NCBI RefSeq assembly: GCF_000332995.1
Contig: NZ_BANS01000015.1
Location: 62,001 to 126,000 of the forward strand
DNA from: Gordonia amicalis NBRC 100051 = JCM 11271
Lineage (GTDB): Bacteria; Actinomycetota; Actinomycetes; Mycobacteriales; Mycobacteriaceae
DNA length: 64,000 nt
Direction of reading: 5' to 3'
Translations under genes and position numbers: made by a program
Shown here: positions 55,141 through 64,000 of the stretch, in pieces
How positions within the stretch are numbered: position 1 is the first letter of the stretch
Layout of the letters: every line of letters starts with the position of its first letter
Notes under the pieces: generated by a model
Databases searched by the model: none
The model's input: only the letters and a program-made list of their open reading frames with translations
Told to the model about the DNA's origin: nothing

Positions 55141-57051
55141 GTGAGCGCTGCCCCCACCTTCCGTAACGTCGCGATCGTCGCGCACGTCGACCACGGAAAG
55201 ACCACCCTCGTCGACGCCATGTTGCGCCAGTCCGGCGTCTTCGGAGAGCGTGCCGAGGTCGTCGACCGGGTGATGGACTCCGGTGACCTCGAACGTGAGA
55301 AGGGCATCACCATTCTCGCCAAGAACACCTCGGTGCACCGGCGTCAGCCGGACGGCACCGAAGTGGTCATCAACGTCATCGACACCCCCGGCCACGCCGA
55401 CTTCGGCGGTGAGGTCGAGCGCGGCCTGTCGATGGTCGACGGCGTCGTGCTCCTGGTCGACTCCTCCGAGGGGCCCCTGCCGCAGACGCGCTTCGTGCTG
55501 CGCAAGGCGCTGGCCGCCGAGCTGCCGGTGATCGTGGTCGTCAACAAGACCGACCGCCCCGACGCCCGCATCCAGGAAGTCGTCGACGAGACCCAGGACC
55601 TGCTCCTGGACCTCGCGTCCGACCTCGACGAGGAGGCCGCGAAGGCCGCCGAGCTCGTCCTCGAGCTCCCCGTCCTCTACGCTTCCGGCCGCGCCGGTGT
55701 GTGCAGCACCGAACAGCCCGCCGACGGTGAGATCCCGGCCGCCGAGAACCTCGACGCATTCTTCGACGTCCTGCTCGAGCACGTGCCCGCCCCCAAGGGT
55801 GATCCCGAAGCGCCGCTGCAGGCCCACGTGACCAACCTCGACGCATCGGCCTTCCTGGGCCGTCTCGCGCTCGTCCGCATCCACAACGGCACGCTCCGCA
55901 AGGGGCAGCAGGTGTCCTGGTGCCGCGAGGTCGACGGCAAGCCCGTCGTCGAACGCGCGAAGATCACCGAACTCCTCGCCACCGTCGGCGTCGAGCGCGA
56001 ACCGGCGGAGTCGGCGGTCGCCGGCGACATCGTGGCCGTCGCCGGTATGCCGGAGATCATGATCGGCGACACCCTCGCCGACCTCGAGAACCCGCAGCCG
56101 CTGCCGCGGATCACCGTCGACGAGCCGGCCATCTCCGTGACCATCGGCACCAACTCCTCGCCGCTCGCCGGCCGCGTGTCCGGTCACAAGCTGACCGCCC
56201 GCATGGTCAAGCAGCGCCTGGACACCGAACTCATCGGCAACGTGTCGCTGCGGGTGCTCGACATCGGCCGTCCGGACGCCTGGGAGGTGCAGGGTCGAGG
56301 TGAGCTCGCGCTCGCGATCCTCGTCGAGCAGATGCGTCGCGAGGGCTTCGAGCTGACCGTCGGCAAGCCTCAGGTGGTCACCCGCAAGGTCGACGGCAAG
56401 GTCCAGGAGCCGTTCGAGCACCTGACCGTCGACGTGCCCGAGGAGTACCTCGGTGCGGTCACCCAGCTGCTGGCCGCCCGCAAGGGCCGCATGGAGCAGA
56501 TGAACAACCACGGCACCGGCTGGGTCCGCATGGAGTTCATCGTGCCGTCGCGTGGCCTGATCGGCTTCCGCACCGACTTCCTCACCGAAACCCGCGGCAC
56601 CGGGATCGCCAACGCCGTGTTCGACGGTTACGACGCCTGGGCAGGCGAGATCCGCGCCCGCCACACGGGCTCGCTCGTGAGCGACCGTTCCGGCACGGTG
56701 ACCCCGTTCGCGATGATCCAGCTCGCCGACCGCGGCACCTTCTTCGTGAACCCCGGCGACGACAGCTACGAGGGCCACGTCGTGGGCATCAACCCGCGTC
56801 AGGAAGACCTCGACATCAACGTCACCCGCGAGAAGAAGCTGACCAACATGCGGCAGTCCTCCGCCGACGTGATGGAGACACTGGCCAAGCCGATGCAGCT
56901 CGACCTCGAGGCCGCCATGGAGTTCTGTGCCGCCGACGAGTGTGTCGAGGTCACCCCTGAGGTCGTGCGTGTGCGTAAGGTGCACCTGGACTCGTCGACC
57001 CGTGCCCGTGAGCGCTCGCGGGCCAAGTCCCGGGACGCAGCGGTCAGCTGA
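55141..57051 (+). CDS. typA: Ribosome-associated translational GTPase TypA/BipA
   Basis: 636 residues. GTPase motifs: G1 AHVDHGKTT, switch region GITILAKNTS, G3 DTPGHADFGGEVER, G4 NKTDRPDAR; then EF-G-like domains II, III and V and the BipA-specific C-terminal domain (GSLVSDRSGTVTPFAMIQLADRGTFF, GHVVGINPRQEDLDINVTREKKLTNMR). Acts in 50S assembly and stress responses. GTG start after AAAGAGAG; a GATACT box at about 55010 is a plausible -10. Confidence 0.96.
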   Translation: MSAAPTFRNVAIVAHVDHGKTTLVDAMLRQSGVFGERAEVVDRVMDSGDLEREKGITILAKNTSVHRRQPDGTEVVINVIDTPGHADFGGEVERGLSMVDGVVLLVDSSEGPLPQTRFVLRKALAAELPVIVVVNKTDRPDARIQEVVDETQDLLLDLASDLDEEAAKAAELVLELPVLYASGRAGVCSTEQPADGEIPAAENLDAFFDVLLEHVPAPKGDPEAPLQAHVTNLDASAFLGRLALVRIHNGTLRKGQQVSWCREVDGKPVVERAKITELLATVGVEREPAESAVAGDIVAVAGMPEIMIGDTLADLENPQPLPRITVDEPAISVTIGTNSSPLAGRVSGHKLTARMVKQRLDTELIGNVSLRVLDIGRPDAWEVQGRGELALAILVEQMRREGFELTVGKPQVVTRKVDGKVQEPFEHLTVDVPEEYLGAVTQLLAARKGRMEQMNNHGTGWVRMEFIVPSRGLIGFRTDFLTETRGTGIANAVFDGYDAWAGEIRARHTGSLVSDRSGTVTPFAMIQLADRGTFFVNPGDDSYEGHVVGINPRQEDLDINVTREKKLTNMRQSSADVMETLAKPMQLDLEAAMEFCAADECVEVTPEVVRVRKVHLDSSTRARERSRAKSRDAAVS

Positions 57052-57116
57052 CCGCCGAGCCGGTCTCCCGCCGACGCGGGGGACCGGCATCGTCTGATCG
57101 ACCGAGAAGCATCTTC

Positions 57117-59048
57117 ATGGGGGTATCCGAGGTGAAACGGGCGAGACCACAGCGGGGTCGCGACGCCATGAACCGGAGCCGTGTGCTCGGGTTGCTCTCG
57201 TGCGGTGTCGCACTGCTCATCGCCCTGACGGCGTGCACGGCGGATCCGCCGCCGCCCGTCCGGGACACCGGGCCGCCGCCGACGCCGACCGAGTATCCGG
57301 TCGGGAAGACGATCTTCATCGCCACCGACTCGGTGGGGAACGGGTTCAACCCGCACATCGCGGCAGATCAGAACCCGGTGACCACGGCAGTCGCCGCGAT
57401 GACGCTCCCGAGTCCCTTTTCCCCCGTGCAGACGCCGGCCGGACCGGTGTGGGAGCTGCAGCGCCAGTTCGTCACCTCCGCCGAGGTGACGTCGCGTCAG
57501 CCCTTCACGGTGACCTACCGCATCCACACCGACGCCCAGTGGTCGGACGGACTGCCGGTCACCGGCGACGACTTCGGCTACCTGTGGCAGCAGATGTCGC
57601 GGCAACCCAACGTGGTGGCCCCGGCGGGCTACCGGCTCATCGACTCGGTGCAGTCCCGGGAGGGCGGCAAGGTCGTCGAGGTGCGCTTCGAGCGGCCGTA
57701 TCCGGCCTGGCGCGAGCTGTTCACCGGGTTGCTGCCGAGTCACGTCTTCAAGGGCGCTCCGGCCGGCTTCCAGACCGGCATGGACACCGGCAAGCCGGTC
57801 TCGGCCGGCCCGTACGCGATCGTCGGGATCGACAAGACCCGCGACGAGGTACGCCTGGCCCGCAACGACCGCTACTGGGTGACGCCGCCGCGGCTGGACC
57901 AGATCGTGCTCCGCCGTGCCGGTAGCAACGCGCAGATGCTCGACTCCGTGCGCTCGGGTGACTCCGAGATCGTCGCGCTCGGCGCCTCGCCCGCGACGGC
58001 CGCCGAACTGACCGCACTGCCCGGCCTGAAGACCGAGCGCAGTCTCACCTCACGCTCGCTGGGCATCAGCGTCAACGCCCGCACCGACGCGATGAGCTCG
58101 GTGGAGGTGCGGCGCGCCATCCTCGGCCTCGTCGATCCACGGCTGACCACGTTCGCCGGTGCGGGGGACTGGATCGTCGAGCCGTACGCGAACACCGTGT
58201 TCGCGCCATCCGACCCGGGTTACACCCCGGTCTCGCGCCCGCGTCCCGACCGGGCCGCGGTGGATGCGCTCCTCGCCGGCGCCGGCTACCGCCGCGCGGA
58301 CCCGGAGACGACCGGACAGACCTCCCCGGTACCCGAACCGTCAACCGAGACGCCCGCGTCCGGGACGCCGTCCGCGGCCGGCTCCTCCACCCCGTCCAAC
58401 CCGGCCGCGACGCCGACCCCGGGGGCGGTCGAGGTCGCGGAGCTGCCCGAGGGCATCCTGCCGTTCCAGAAGGACGGTCAGGACTTGCTCGTGCGCGTGG
58501 GAGCGGTGGCCGGTGACCCGCGCGCCACCTCGGCCGCGTCGAGTGTCGTCGACCAGCTGCGCAGCGCCGGAATCCGCTCGCAGGTGGTGACGATGCCGAA
58601 CAGCGAGCTGTACGGCTCGGCGCTGACCCAGAAGCGCGTCGACCTCGTCGTCGGCTGGACCGGGCTCGGTGTGCCGCCGGCGGCGTCGCTGGCCTCGACG
58701 GTCGACTGCAATCAGCCCAAGCCGAGTACGGCGCCGTCGCCCGCCACCCCGCCGACGCCCACCAGCATCGCGCCGAGCGGCGGGGACGTCGGCGACAGCT
58801 ACGCCAGCAACGTCTCCGGTCTCTGCGACCCCAGATTGATCGAACTCGCGCGCAACGCGCTGTCCGAGGAGGACCCGATCGGGACCCTCGACCAGGCGGA
58901 GCCGCTGTTGGCCGCGCAGGCGATCTACCTGCCGCTGTACCAGGATTCGATGATCGTCGGTGTCACGCCCGCGGTGCGCGACGTGCCGCTCACCGGACCG
59001 ATCCAGGAGTCGATCTTCGGGACCGCGGTCGACTGGAAACTCTCGTGA
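57117..59048 (+). CDS. LpqW-like family-5 substrate-binding lipoprotein
   Basis: 643 residues: signal peptide with lipobox IALTAC (Cys ~40), then an oligopeptide-binding-protein fold (SBP family 5): SVGNGFNPHIAADQNPVTT, TVTYRIHTDAQWSDGLPVTGDDF, PYPAWRELFTGLLPSHV, SAGPYAIV, LARNDRYW. A Pro/Ser/Thr-rich insertion (~400-445) is characteristic. Position between typA and mshB matches M. tuberculosis LpqW, which influences PIM/LAM synthesis. ATG 57117; ATG 57168 would give a tighter signal peptide. Overlaps mshB by four bases. Confidence 0.85.
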   Translation: MGVSEVKRARPQRGRDAMNRSRVLGLLSCGVALLIALTACTADPPPPVRDTGPPPTPTEYPVGKTIFIATDSVGNGFNPHIAADQNPVTTAVAAMTLPSPFSPVQTPAGPVWELQRQFVTSAEVTSRQPFTVTYRIHTDAQWSDGLPVTGDDFGYLWQQMSRQPNVVAPAGYRLIDSVQSREGGKVVEVRFERPYPAWRELFTGLLPSHVFKGAPAGFQTGMDTGKPVSAGPYAIVGIDKTRDEVRLARNDRYWVTPPRLDQIVLRRAGSNAQMLDSVRSGDSEIVALGASPATAAELTALPGLKTERSLTSRSLGISVNARTDAMSSVEVRRAILGLVDPRLTTFAGAGDWIVEPYANTVFAPSDPGYTPVSRPRPDRAAVDALLAGAGYRRADPETTGQTSPVPEPSTETPASGTPSAAGSSTPSNPAATPTPGAVEVAELPEGILPFQKDGQDLLVRVGAVAGDPRATSAASSVVDQLRSAGIRSQVVTMPNSELYGSALTQKRVDLVVGWTGLGVPPAASLASTVDCNQPKPSTAPSPATPPTPTSIAPSGGDVGDSYASNVSGLCDPRLIELARNALSEEDPIGTLDQAEPLLAAQAIYLPLYQDSMIVGVTPAVRDVPLTGPIQESIFGTAVDWKLS

Positions 59049-59935
59049 CCGAGGCCAACCGGGCCGCGGACCGGCGGCTGCTGCTCGTCCACGCCCATCC
59101 CGACGACGAGACGATCATGACCGGTGGGACCATCGCCCGCTATCTCGCCGAAGGCGTCGACGTGCGCGTCCTGACCTTCACCCTCGGCGAGGAGGGCGAG
59201 GTCATCGGTGACGAATACGCACAACTGGTCGCCGACGGCGGCGCCGACCAGCTGGGCGGCTACCGGATCGCGGAGCTGACGCGCGCCCTCGCGGCACTGA
59301 GCCCGGCAGACGGTCCGACCCTGACACCGCGCTTCCTCGGCGGGGCCGGACGCTGGCGCGACTCGGGCATGGCCGGCGCCCCGTCGGCGAACCATCCGCG
59401 CGCTCTCGTGCAGGCACCGTTCGACGAGCCGGTCGGCGTGTTGGTCGAGCTGCTCCTCGACTTCGCTCCGCAGGTGGTCGTCAGCTACGACGCGTCGGGA
59501 ACCTACGGGCACCCCGACCACAAGCTCGTGCACGAGGTCACCGCTGCCGCGGTCGCACGCGCCCGTGCGGCCGGCACCGGCCCCGTGAAGCTGTACGAGT
59601 CGGTCACCGAGCGCAGCGCGCTCGAGAACGGCCTGGCGGCGGCTCCCGGTGTGCCCGACGGCTGGCGGATGCCCCATCCCGGCGAACTGCCGAGCTACCC
59701 CGACGAGCAGATCACCACCGAGGTCGATGTGGCGGCATACCACTCCCACAAGGTCGCCGCACTCGCCGCACATGTGACGCAGGTGACCGTCGCGCCGTCG
59801 GGAACCGAGTTCGCGCTGTCGAACAACATCCTGCAGCCGATCCACCATCACGAGCATTTCGTCCTCACCGACCACGATCCGCGTGACGCTCTCGGCGGCG
59901 ACCGGGAGACGGACCTCTTCGCCGGGATCGTGTGA
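59045..59935 (+). CDS. mshB: GlcNAc-Ins deacetylase of mycothiol synthesis
   Basis: Removes acetate from GlcNAc-Ins, the second step of mycothiol synthesis. 296 residues of the PIG-L/LmbE zinc deacetylase family. AHPDDE near residue 17 supplies zinc ligands and the catalytic Asp, and GHPDHKLVHE the third zinc His. DASGTYGHPD and HHHEHFVLTDHD are MshB-type. GTG start overlaps lpqW-like stop (GTGA). The product supports ArsC reduction and detoxification. Confidence 0.94.
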   Translation: MTEANRAADRRLLLVHAHPDDETIMTGGTIARYLAEGVDVRVLTFTLGEEGEVIGDEYAQLVADGGADQLGGYRIAELTRALAALSPADGPTLTPRFLGGAGRWRDSGMAGAPSANHPRALVQAPFDEPVGVLVELLLDFAPQVVVSYDASGTYGHPDHKLVHEVTAAAVARARAAGTGPVKLYESVTERSALENGLAAAPGVPDGWRMPHPGELPSYPDEQITTEVDVAAYHSHKVAALAAHVTQVTVAPSGTEFALSNNILQPIHHHEHFVLTDHDPRDALGGDRETDLFAGIV

Positions 59936-60411
59936 GGACGGTGGGGAACATGTCAGCCCGCGGTACACGCAATCGCACCTCCGGGACTCCGGACCCGAAG
60001 AGTCCGGTGCGGGGCGGTGGTGGCTCGATGATCGATCCGCACGTCCGTGACCGGCTCCTCCTGGCGCTGCTGACCCTGGACGGCTTCGCGGTGGGCCTTC
60101 TCAGCGTGGCGTTCGCGTACCAGCGTTTCGGCGGGGTCGCGCTGCCGGTGGCGGCACTCGTCGCCGGCCTCCTCAACGCGACGCTGCTCTGGCTGGCGGC
60201 CGGGTACACCTCGTCGCCGGTGCGGTATGCCCCGCTCGGCGCCTGGGGGCTGGTGGTTCTCATCGCCGGCGGCATCCCGGGACCGGGCGGTGACGTCATC
60301 CTCAGCACGTCGGGGAACTACCTGGTCCAGACCCTGCTGCTCCTCGTGCTGGGCATCGGGCCGGCCGCGGTGCTCAGCTGGACTCACCGGCTACCCGAGG
60401 CCGACGACTGA
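59932..60411 (+). CDS. Small four-helix membrane protein (Rv1171-like)
   Basis: 159 residues with a polar N-terminus (~35 residues, Gly/Arg/Ser-rich) and four hydrophobic helices (LLLALLTLDGFAVGLLSVAFAYQRF, LPVAALVAGLLNATLLWLAAG, GAWGLVVLIAGGIPGPGGDVIL, LVQTLLLLVLGIGPAAVL). Same position after mshB as Rv1171 in M. tuberculosis. The GTG overlaps the mshB stop by four bases, so it is cotranscribed. Function unknown. Confidence 0.75.
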   Translation: MRTVGNMSARGTRNRTSGTPDPKSPVRGGGGSMIDPHVRDRLLLALLTLDGFAVGLLSVAFAYQRFGGVALPVAALVAGLLNATLLWLAAGYTSSPVRYAPLGAWGLVVLIAGGIPGPGGDVILSTSGNYLVQTLLLLVLGIGPAAVLSWTHRLPEADD

Positions 60412-60473
60412 CTTTCGCCGGGGCCGATCCTGCGGCGCGCAGGTCCACTGCGGCCGAGCGTTAGAGTGTGGAC

Positions 60474-61628
60474 ATGGTTCTGCGCGCGTGGGCCGAAGAC
60501 ATCACGGCCCCGATCGAGCGCGTCACAGCGGCCCTGAGCCGTCTCCGTGACGACCCGACAGCCCTCGGCCCGGACGCCCTCGACGACGAGGGCTGGGTCG
60601 CGTTGCTGGGCGCCTCCGGCACCGAGCTCGAGGAACTGTGCGAACTCGCCGACGCGGTCCGGGGCCGGGTCACCGAGCCGGGCGTCCTGACCTTCGTCGT
60701 GAACCGCAATCTCGACACCGGGGTCGCCGCCCGCCTCATCTCGGATGAACGGCGATCCGACGATCCGACACTCGCCGATCTGGTCGGGGAGGCCGTCGAA
60801 CTCGGCGCCACCGAGATCTGCATGCAGGGGCCGTTGCCCGCCGACCGGCCGGCCGGTGACTACGTCCGCCTGGTCGAAGAGATCACCGGCGCGGCAGACG
60901 GTCTGCACCTGCACGCGTACCGCGCGGCGGAGATCGCCGACGGGGCGGCCCGAACCGGGACGACGGTCGACGAACATCTCCGCCGGTTGCGCGCCGCCGG
61001 ACTCGGGTCGATCCCCGGAACCGCCGCCCAGATCCTCGACGACACCGTGCGCGGGTATCTGTCGCCGACGGGCTCCGCACCGGCGCGTGAGTGGATCGAG
61101 GTCGTCGAGGCAGCGCACGGCGTCGGCCTGTTCTCGACCGCAACCATCGTCTACGGGCACGTCGAGACCCCCGGGCAGCAGGTCGCACACCTGCGGACCC
61201 TGCTCGGAATCCAGCGCCGCACGGGTGGTTTCAGCGAGCTGATCCTGATGCCGATGGTCTCGTCGAACACGCCGCCGCACCTGATCGACGCCGCGACGTC
61301 GAGCGTGTCGCAACGGGAGACCCGCGCCCTGCACGCGGTCGCCCGCCTGATGTCCGCCGGGCTGATCGACCATCTACAGGTCGCCTGGACCAAACTGGGG
61401 TCCGACACCGTCGACCTCCTGCTGCGCGGCGGTGCCGACGACATCGGCGGCCTGCTGCTCGACGGCCGGCTCATGCCGCATGCGGGTCCGGAGGCGGGTC
61501 GTGTCCTCGACGTCGACACCCTCGTCGCCGTCGCCGATCGTGCCGGGCGCACGCCACGTCAGCGCACCACCCGCTACACCGAGCCGGAAACGCATCGGCT
61601 GCTCCCGCTCCCGCAGGTACGTTCGTGA
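60474..61628 (+). CDS. CofH-like protein lacking the radical-SAM cysteines
   Basis: 384 residues. Residues ~72-350 align by eye with the CofH half of FbiC/FO synthase: VLTFVVNRNLDTG, GATEICMQG, HLHAYRAAEIADGAARTG, AGLGSIPGTAAQILDD, VYGHVETPGQQVAHLRTLLGIQRRTGGFSE, LQVAWTKLGSDTVDLLLRGGADDIGG. After VVNRN, where CofH has the CxxxCxxC iron-sulfur motif, the sequence reads LDTGVAARLISDE with no Cys. It therefore cannot do the SAM chemistry. A TAGAGT box seven bases before ATG 60474 suggests a leaderless start. Overlaps the next gene by four bases. Confidence 0.85.
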   Translation: MVLRAWAEDITAPIERVTAALSRLRDDPTALGPDALDDEGWVALLGASGTELEELCELADAVRGRVTEPGVLTFVVNRNLDTGVAARLISDERRSDDPTLADLVGEAVELGATEICMQGPLPADRPAGDYVRLVEEITGAADGLHLHAYRAAEIADGAARTGTTVDEHLRRLRAAGLGSIPGTAAQILDDTVRGYLSPTGSAPAREWIEVVEAAHGVGLFSTATIVYGHVETPGQQVAHLRTLLGIQRRTGGFSELILMPMVSSNTPPHLIDAATSSVSQRETRALHAVARLMSAGLIDHLQVAWTKLGSDTVDLLLRGGADDIGGLLLDGRLMPHAGPEAGRVLDVDTLVAVADRAGRTPRQRTTRYTEPETHRLLPLPQVRS

Positions 61629-63163
61629 CGGGAACGGCGACGCACGGGGGTGACCGGGTGGACGGAAACGACGGGGTGCACGACATCGACGTCGCCATCG
61701 TCGGTGCCGGCTTCGCAGGCCTCGGCATGGCCACGCAGCTCGCCCGCCGCGGCCGCGAGTCCTTCGTCGTCCTCGAGCGGGCCGACGCAGTCGGCGGTAC
61801 CTGGCGCGACAACGTCTACCCCGGCATCGCGTGTGACATCCCCGCGCATCTGTACTCGTTCTCGTTCCGCCCACCGGCCGACTGGGCGTCGCGGTATCCG
61901 AGCGGCCGCGAGATCCGTGACTATCTCGAACAGACCGTCGCCGACGAGGGTCTCGCCGAGCACATTCTGCTGAACTGCGAACTGCGGCAGGCGACCTGGG
62001 ACGAGGCCTCAGCCGGCTGGATGATCACCGCGGCCGCCGCGGACGGGTCCGGCCGGACGTTTCGTGCGCGGACGCTCGTCCTGGCCGTCGGCCGTCTGTC
62101 CGAGGCCAGGATTCCCGACATCGAGGGTCTCGGCGGGTTCCCCGGTCAGGTCGTCCACACGGCGGCCTGGCACGCCGACGTCGCCGTCGACGGGGCCCGG
62201 GTCGGTGTCGTGGGCACCGGTGCGTCGGCGGTGCAGCTCGTCCCGCACCTGGCCGAGGCCGCCGAAGAGCTCGTCGTGTTCTGCCGGACCGCTCCCTACG
62301 TGGTGCCTCGTGAGGATCGCCGTTACACCGCGGAGGAACGTGCCGCCCTGCTCGACCCGGAGGTCGCCGGCGAAATTCGCCACCAGCTCCTCACCGAGGC
62401 CGACGGCGCCTTCCGGCAGCGACTGGGCCTGCATCCCGACATCGACGAGATCCGGGCGCGGGCCCGCGACCACCTCCACCGCCAGGTCGACGATCCGATG
62501 TTGCGTGAACTCCTGACGCCCGACTACGAGATCGGATGCAAGAGAATCCTGCTCAGCGACGACTTCTATCCGTCGCTGCAGCGGCCGAACGTGGTCTTCG
62601 AGCCGAGTGCGCTCGATTCCGTCACCGAATCGAAGGCCACCGCACGCAGCGGACGCACCTTCGACCTCGACGTCCTCGTGATGGCAACGGGTTTCGAGTC
62701 CGCGCGGCCGCCCGCGGCGAGCCGCGTCGTCGGCCGGGCGGGACTACGTTTGTCCGAGCACTGGTCGTCGGGGATGACCTCGTATGCGTCGACCGTCGTC
62801 AGCGGATTCCCCAACATGTTCGTCCTCGACGGGCCGAATGCGGCGCTCGGCCACAACTCGGCGATCTACATGATCGAGACGCAGCTCGACTATGTGCTCG
62901 GCGCTCTGGAGTTCCTCGGGGACAGTGACGTGGGGGCATTGGAGGTCTCGCCCGAGGCCGAGGCCGCCTACACTCGCGAGATCGACGAGCGCAGTGCGTC
63001 GACCGTGTGGCTGACCGGTTGCGACAGTTGGTATGTCGACCCGGACAGCGGACGTCTCACGCTGCTCTGGCCGGGTACCGCGGCGTCGTTCCGCGAACGC
63101 AACGGGACCTTCGACCCCGCGCCGTACCTGACCAGTCGTGATCCTTCGGAAGGGGAACGATGA
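61625..63163 (+). CDS. Flavin-containing (Baeyer-Villiger-type) monooxygenase
   Basis: 512 residues. FAD-binding [10 protein letters not shown] (~27-36) with [21 protein letters not shown], then the Baeyer-Villiger fingerprint FxGxxxHxxxW as [12 protein letters not shown] (~175), and a second Rossmann motif [11 protein letters not shown] for NADPH. C-terminal part [11 protein letters not shown] and [22 protein letters not shown] is typical. GTG 61625 overlaps the CofH-like stop and its TGA overlaps the fbiC ATG. The substrate is unknown; the unusual company suggests a link to deazaflavin chemistry (inference). Confidence 0.87.
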   Translation: MTGTATHGGDRVDGNDGVHDIDVAIVGAGFAGLGMATQLARRGRESFVVLERADAVGGTWRDNVYPGIACDIPAHLYSFSFRPPADWASRYPSGREIRDYLEQTVADEGLAEHILLNCELRQATWDEASAGWMITAAAADGSGRTFRARTLVLAVGRLSEARIPDIEGLGGFPGQVVHTAAWHADVAVDGARVGVVGTGASAVQLVPHLAEAAEELVVFCRTAPYVVPREDRRYTAEERAALLDPEVAGEIRHQLLTEADGAFRQRLGLHPDIDEIRARARDHLHRQVDDPMLRELLTPDYEIGCKRILLSDDFYPSLQRPNVVFEPSALDSVTESKATARSGRTFDLDVLVMATGFESARPPAASRVVGRAGLRLSEHWSSGMTSYASTVVSGFPNMFVLDGPNAALGHNSAIYMIETQLDYVLGALEFLGDSDVGALEVSPEAEAAYTREIDERSASTVWLTGCDSWYVDPDSGRLTLLWPGTAASFRERNGTFDPAPYLTSRDPSEGER

Positions 63164-64000
63164 CCGACCTCAGCATCCCCACGGTGAGGGATGAGGCTGT
63201 GGAACATCCTGCCGCGGAACGTCCTTCGCGGGAGGCGATCGATACCGCCCTGGCCGCTGCCGCGGCGCGCGAGTCCATCGACATCGACCAGGCGGTCACG
63301 CTGCTGTCTTGTGCGGGTGCGGATCTCGTCCGCCTGCAGTCGATCGCCGGTGCGATTCGCGACGAGGGGCTCGACGCGGTCGGGCGTTCGCGTCAGGTCA
63401 CGTACTCGCGCAAGGTGTTCATCCCGCTGACCCGGCTGTGCCGGGACCGGTGTCACTACTGCACGTTCGTGACGGTGCCCGGCAAACTCGCCCGGGCCGG
63501 CGAGGGGTTGTACCTCGAACTCGACGAGGTCGTCGACCTCGCCCGTCGGGGTGCCGAACTCGGCTGCAAAGAGGCGTTGTTCACGCTCGGTGACCGTCCC
63601 GAGGACCGGTGGCCGGAGGCGCGCGAATGGCTTGCCGCGCGCGGCTATTCGTCGACCCTCGACTACGTTCGCGCGGCGGCCGTGGCCGTGCTGACCGAGA
63701 CCGGCCTGCTGCCACATCTGAATCCGGGGGTGATGAGCCTCGAGGAGATCCTGCGTCTGCGTCCGGTGGCCCCGTCGATGGGCATGATGCTCGAGACCAC
63801 GTCGCGCCGTCTGTACACCGAGAAGCGGCAACCGCACTACGGCAGCCCGGACAAGGACCCGCTGGTCCGGATGCAGGTGCTGCGCGACGCCGGGACCGCG
63901 CGGGTCCCGTTCACGACCGGCATCCTCGTCGGGATCGGCGAATCACTGTACGAGCGAGCCGAATCCCTGCTCGCCATCGCGAAGGTGCACGCCGCGGGCG
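63160..64000 (+). CDS. fbiC: FO synthase, N-terminal (CofG) part; 3' end outside window
   Basis: Builds 7,8-didemethyl-8-hydroxy-5-deazariboflavin, the F420 chromophore. In the ~280 residues present, the radical-SAM motif is CRDRCHYC (Cys94, 98, 101) after [83 protein letters not shown] and [12 protein letters not shown] are CofG hallmarks. ATG 63160 with AAGGGG upstream overlaps the monooxygenase stop (ATGA). Whether the CofH half is fused, as in mycobacterial FbiC, lies beyond the window. Confidence 0.95.
   Translation, partial: MTDLSIPTVRDEAVEHPAAERPSREAIDTALAAAAARESIDIDQAVTLLSCAGADLVRLQSIAGAIRDEGLDAVGRSRQVTYSRKVFIPLTRLCRDRCHYCTFVTVPGKLARAGEGLYLELDEVVDLARRGAELGCKEALFTLGDRPEDRWPEAREWLAARGYSSTLDYVRAAAVAVLTETGLLPHLNPGVMSLEEILRLRPVAPSMGMMLETTSRRLYTEKRQPHYGSPDKDPLVRMQVLRDAGTARVPFTTGILVGIGESLYERAESLLAIAKVHAAG

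Noticed and set aside
55051-57090. Minus-strand open frame of 679 codons opposite typA
   Set aside because: Antisense shadow of a highly conserved GTPase; no recognisable motif.

Overview
The window is high-GC actinobacterial chromosome. Markers of mycolic-acid Mycobacteriales are present: mycothiol synthesis (mshB), F420 synthesis (fbiC), a resuscitation-promoting factor, a wax-ester-synthase-like acyltransferase, and a typA - lpqW-like - mshB - small membrane protein - fbiC order like that of Mycobacterium tuberculosis. There are no PE/PPE genes. A Gordonia-like organism is the best guess, by inference. No tRNA, rRNA, CRISPR array, phage or insertion sequence was seen.

Layout. 1-2.1 kb: DNA alkylation repair (ogt end, Ada/AlkA fusion). 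2.2-6.4 kb: an AI-2E-type membrane protein running in frame into ychF, then small enzymes. 6.5-9.9 kb: arsenic island (two ArsR, ACR3, two ArsC-like proteins, ArsI/CadI dioxygenase). 10-15.2 kb: deaminase, SRPBCC-hemerythrin-TetR operon, HtrA protease, AraC regulator, cyanase. 15.5-21.9 kb: formate/nitrite-type channel, large DUF2339 membrane protein, MFS exporter, TetR, and a frameshifted DUF2236 oxygenase. 22.2-27.1 kb: complete urea transporter urtABCDE. 27.1-30.3 kb: rtcB (frameshifted), permuted NlpC/P60-like protein, two small proteins, rpf. 30.5-42.9 kb: lipid/CoA metabolism (P450 with TetR, Old Yellow Enzyme remnant, crotonases, paired acyl-CoA dehydrogenases, a thiolase-like/crotonase fusion, a DszC-like flavoprotein, WS/DGAT). 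43-49.7 kb: 67-bp tandem repeat, a decapeptide-repeat protein, a HhH-GPD protein and a cluster of secreted proteins including a lipase-fold protein without its catalytic residues. 50-54.9 kb: thiamine-type ABC transporter, EamA transporter (frameshifted), tiny Cys-rich protein. 55.1-64 kb: typA, lpqW-like, mshB, membrane protein, a CofH-like protein without the radical-SAM cysteines, a Baeyer-Villiger-type monooxygenase and the start of fbiC.

Nitrogen scavenging (cyanase, FNT channel, urt) and arsenic detoxification are the clearest physiological modules. The most unusual item is the run CofH-like - flavin monooxygenase - fbiC, joined by 4-base start/stop overlaps.

Caution: at least four genes (DUF2236, rtcB, P450, EamA) are broken by 1-2 base indels in G/C-rich runs. 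htrA lacks a plausible stop before tetR, and two more genes have internal deletions. This may be real decay or residual assembly error, so findings that depend on a missing stop or frame should be read with that in mind.
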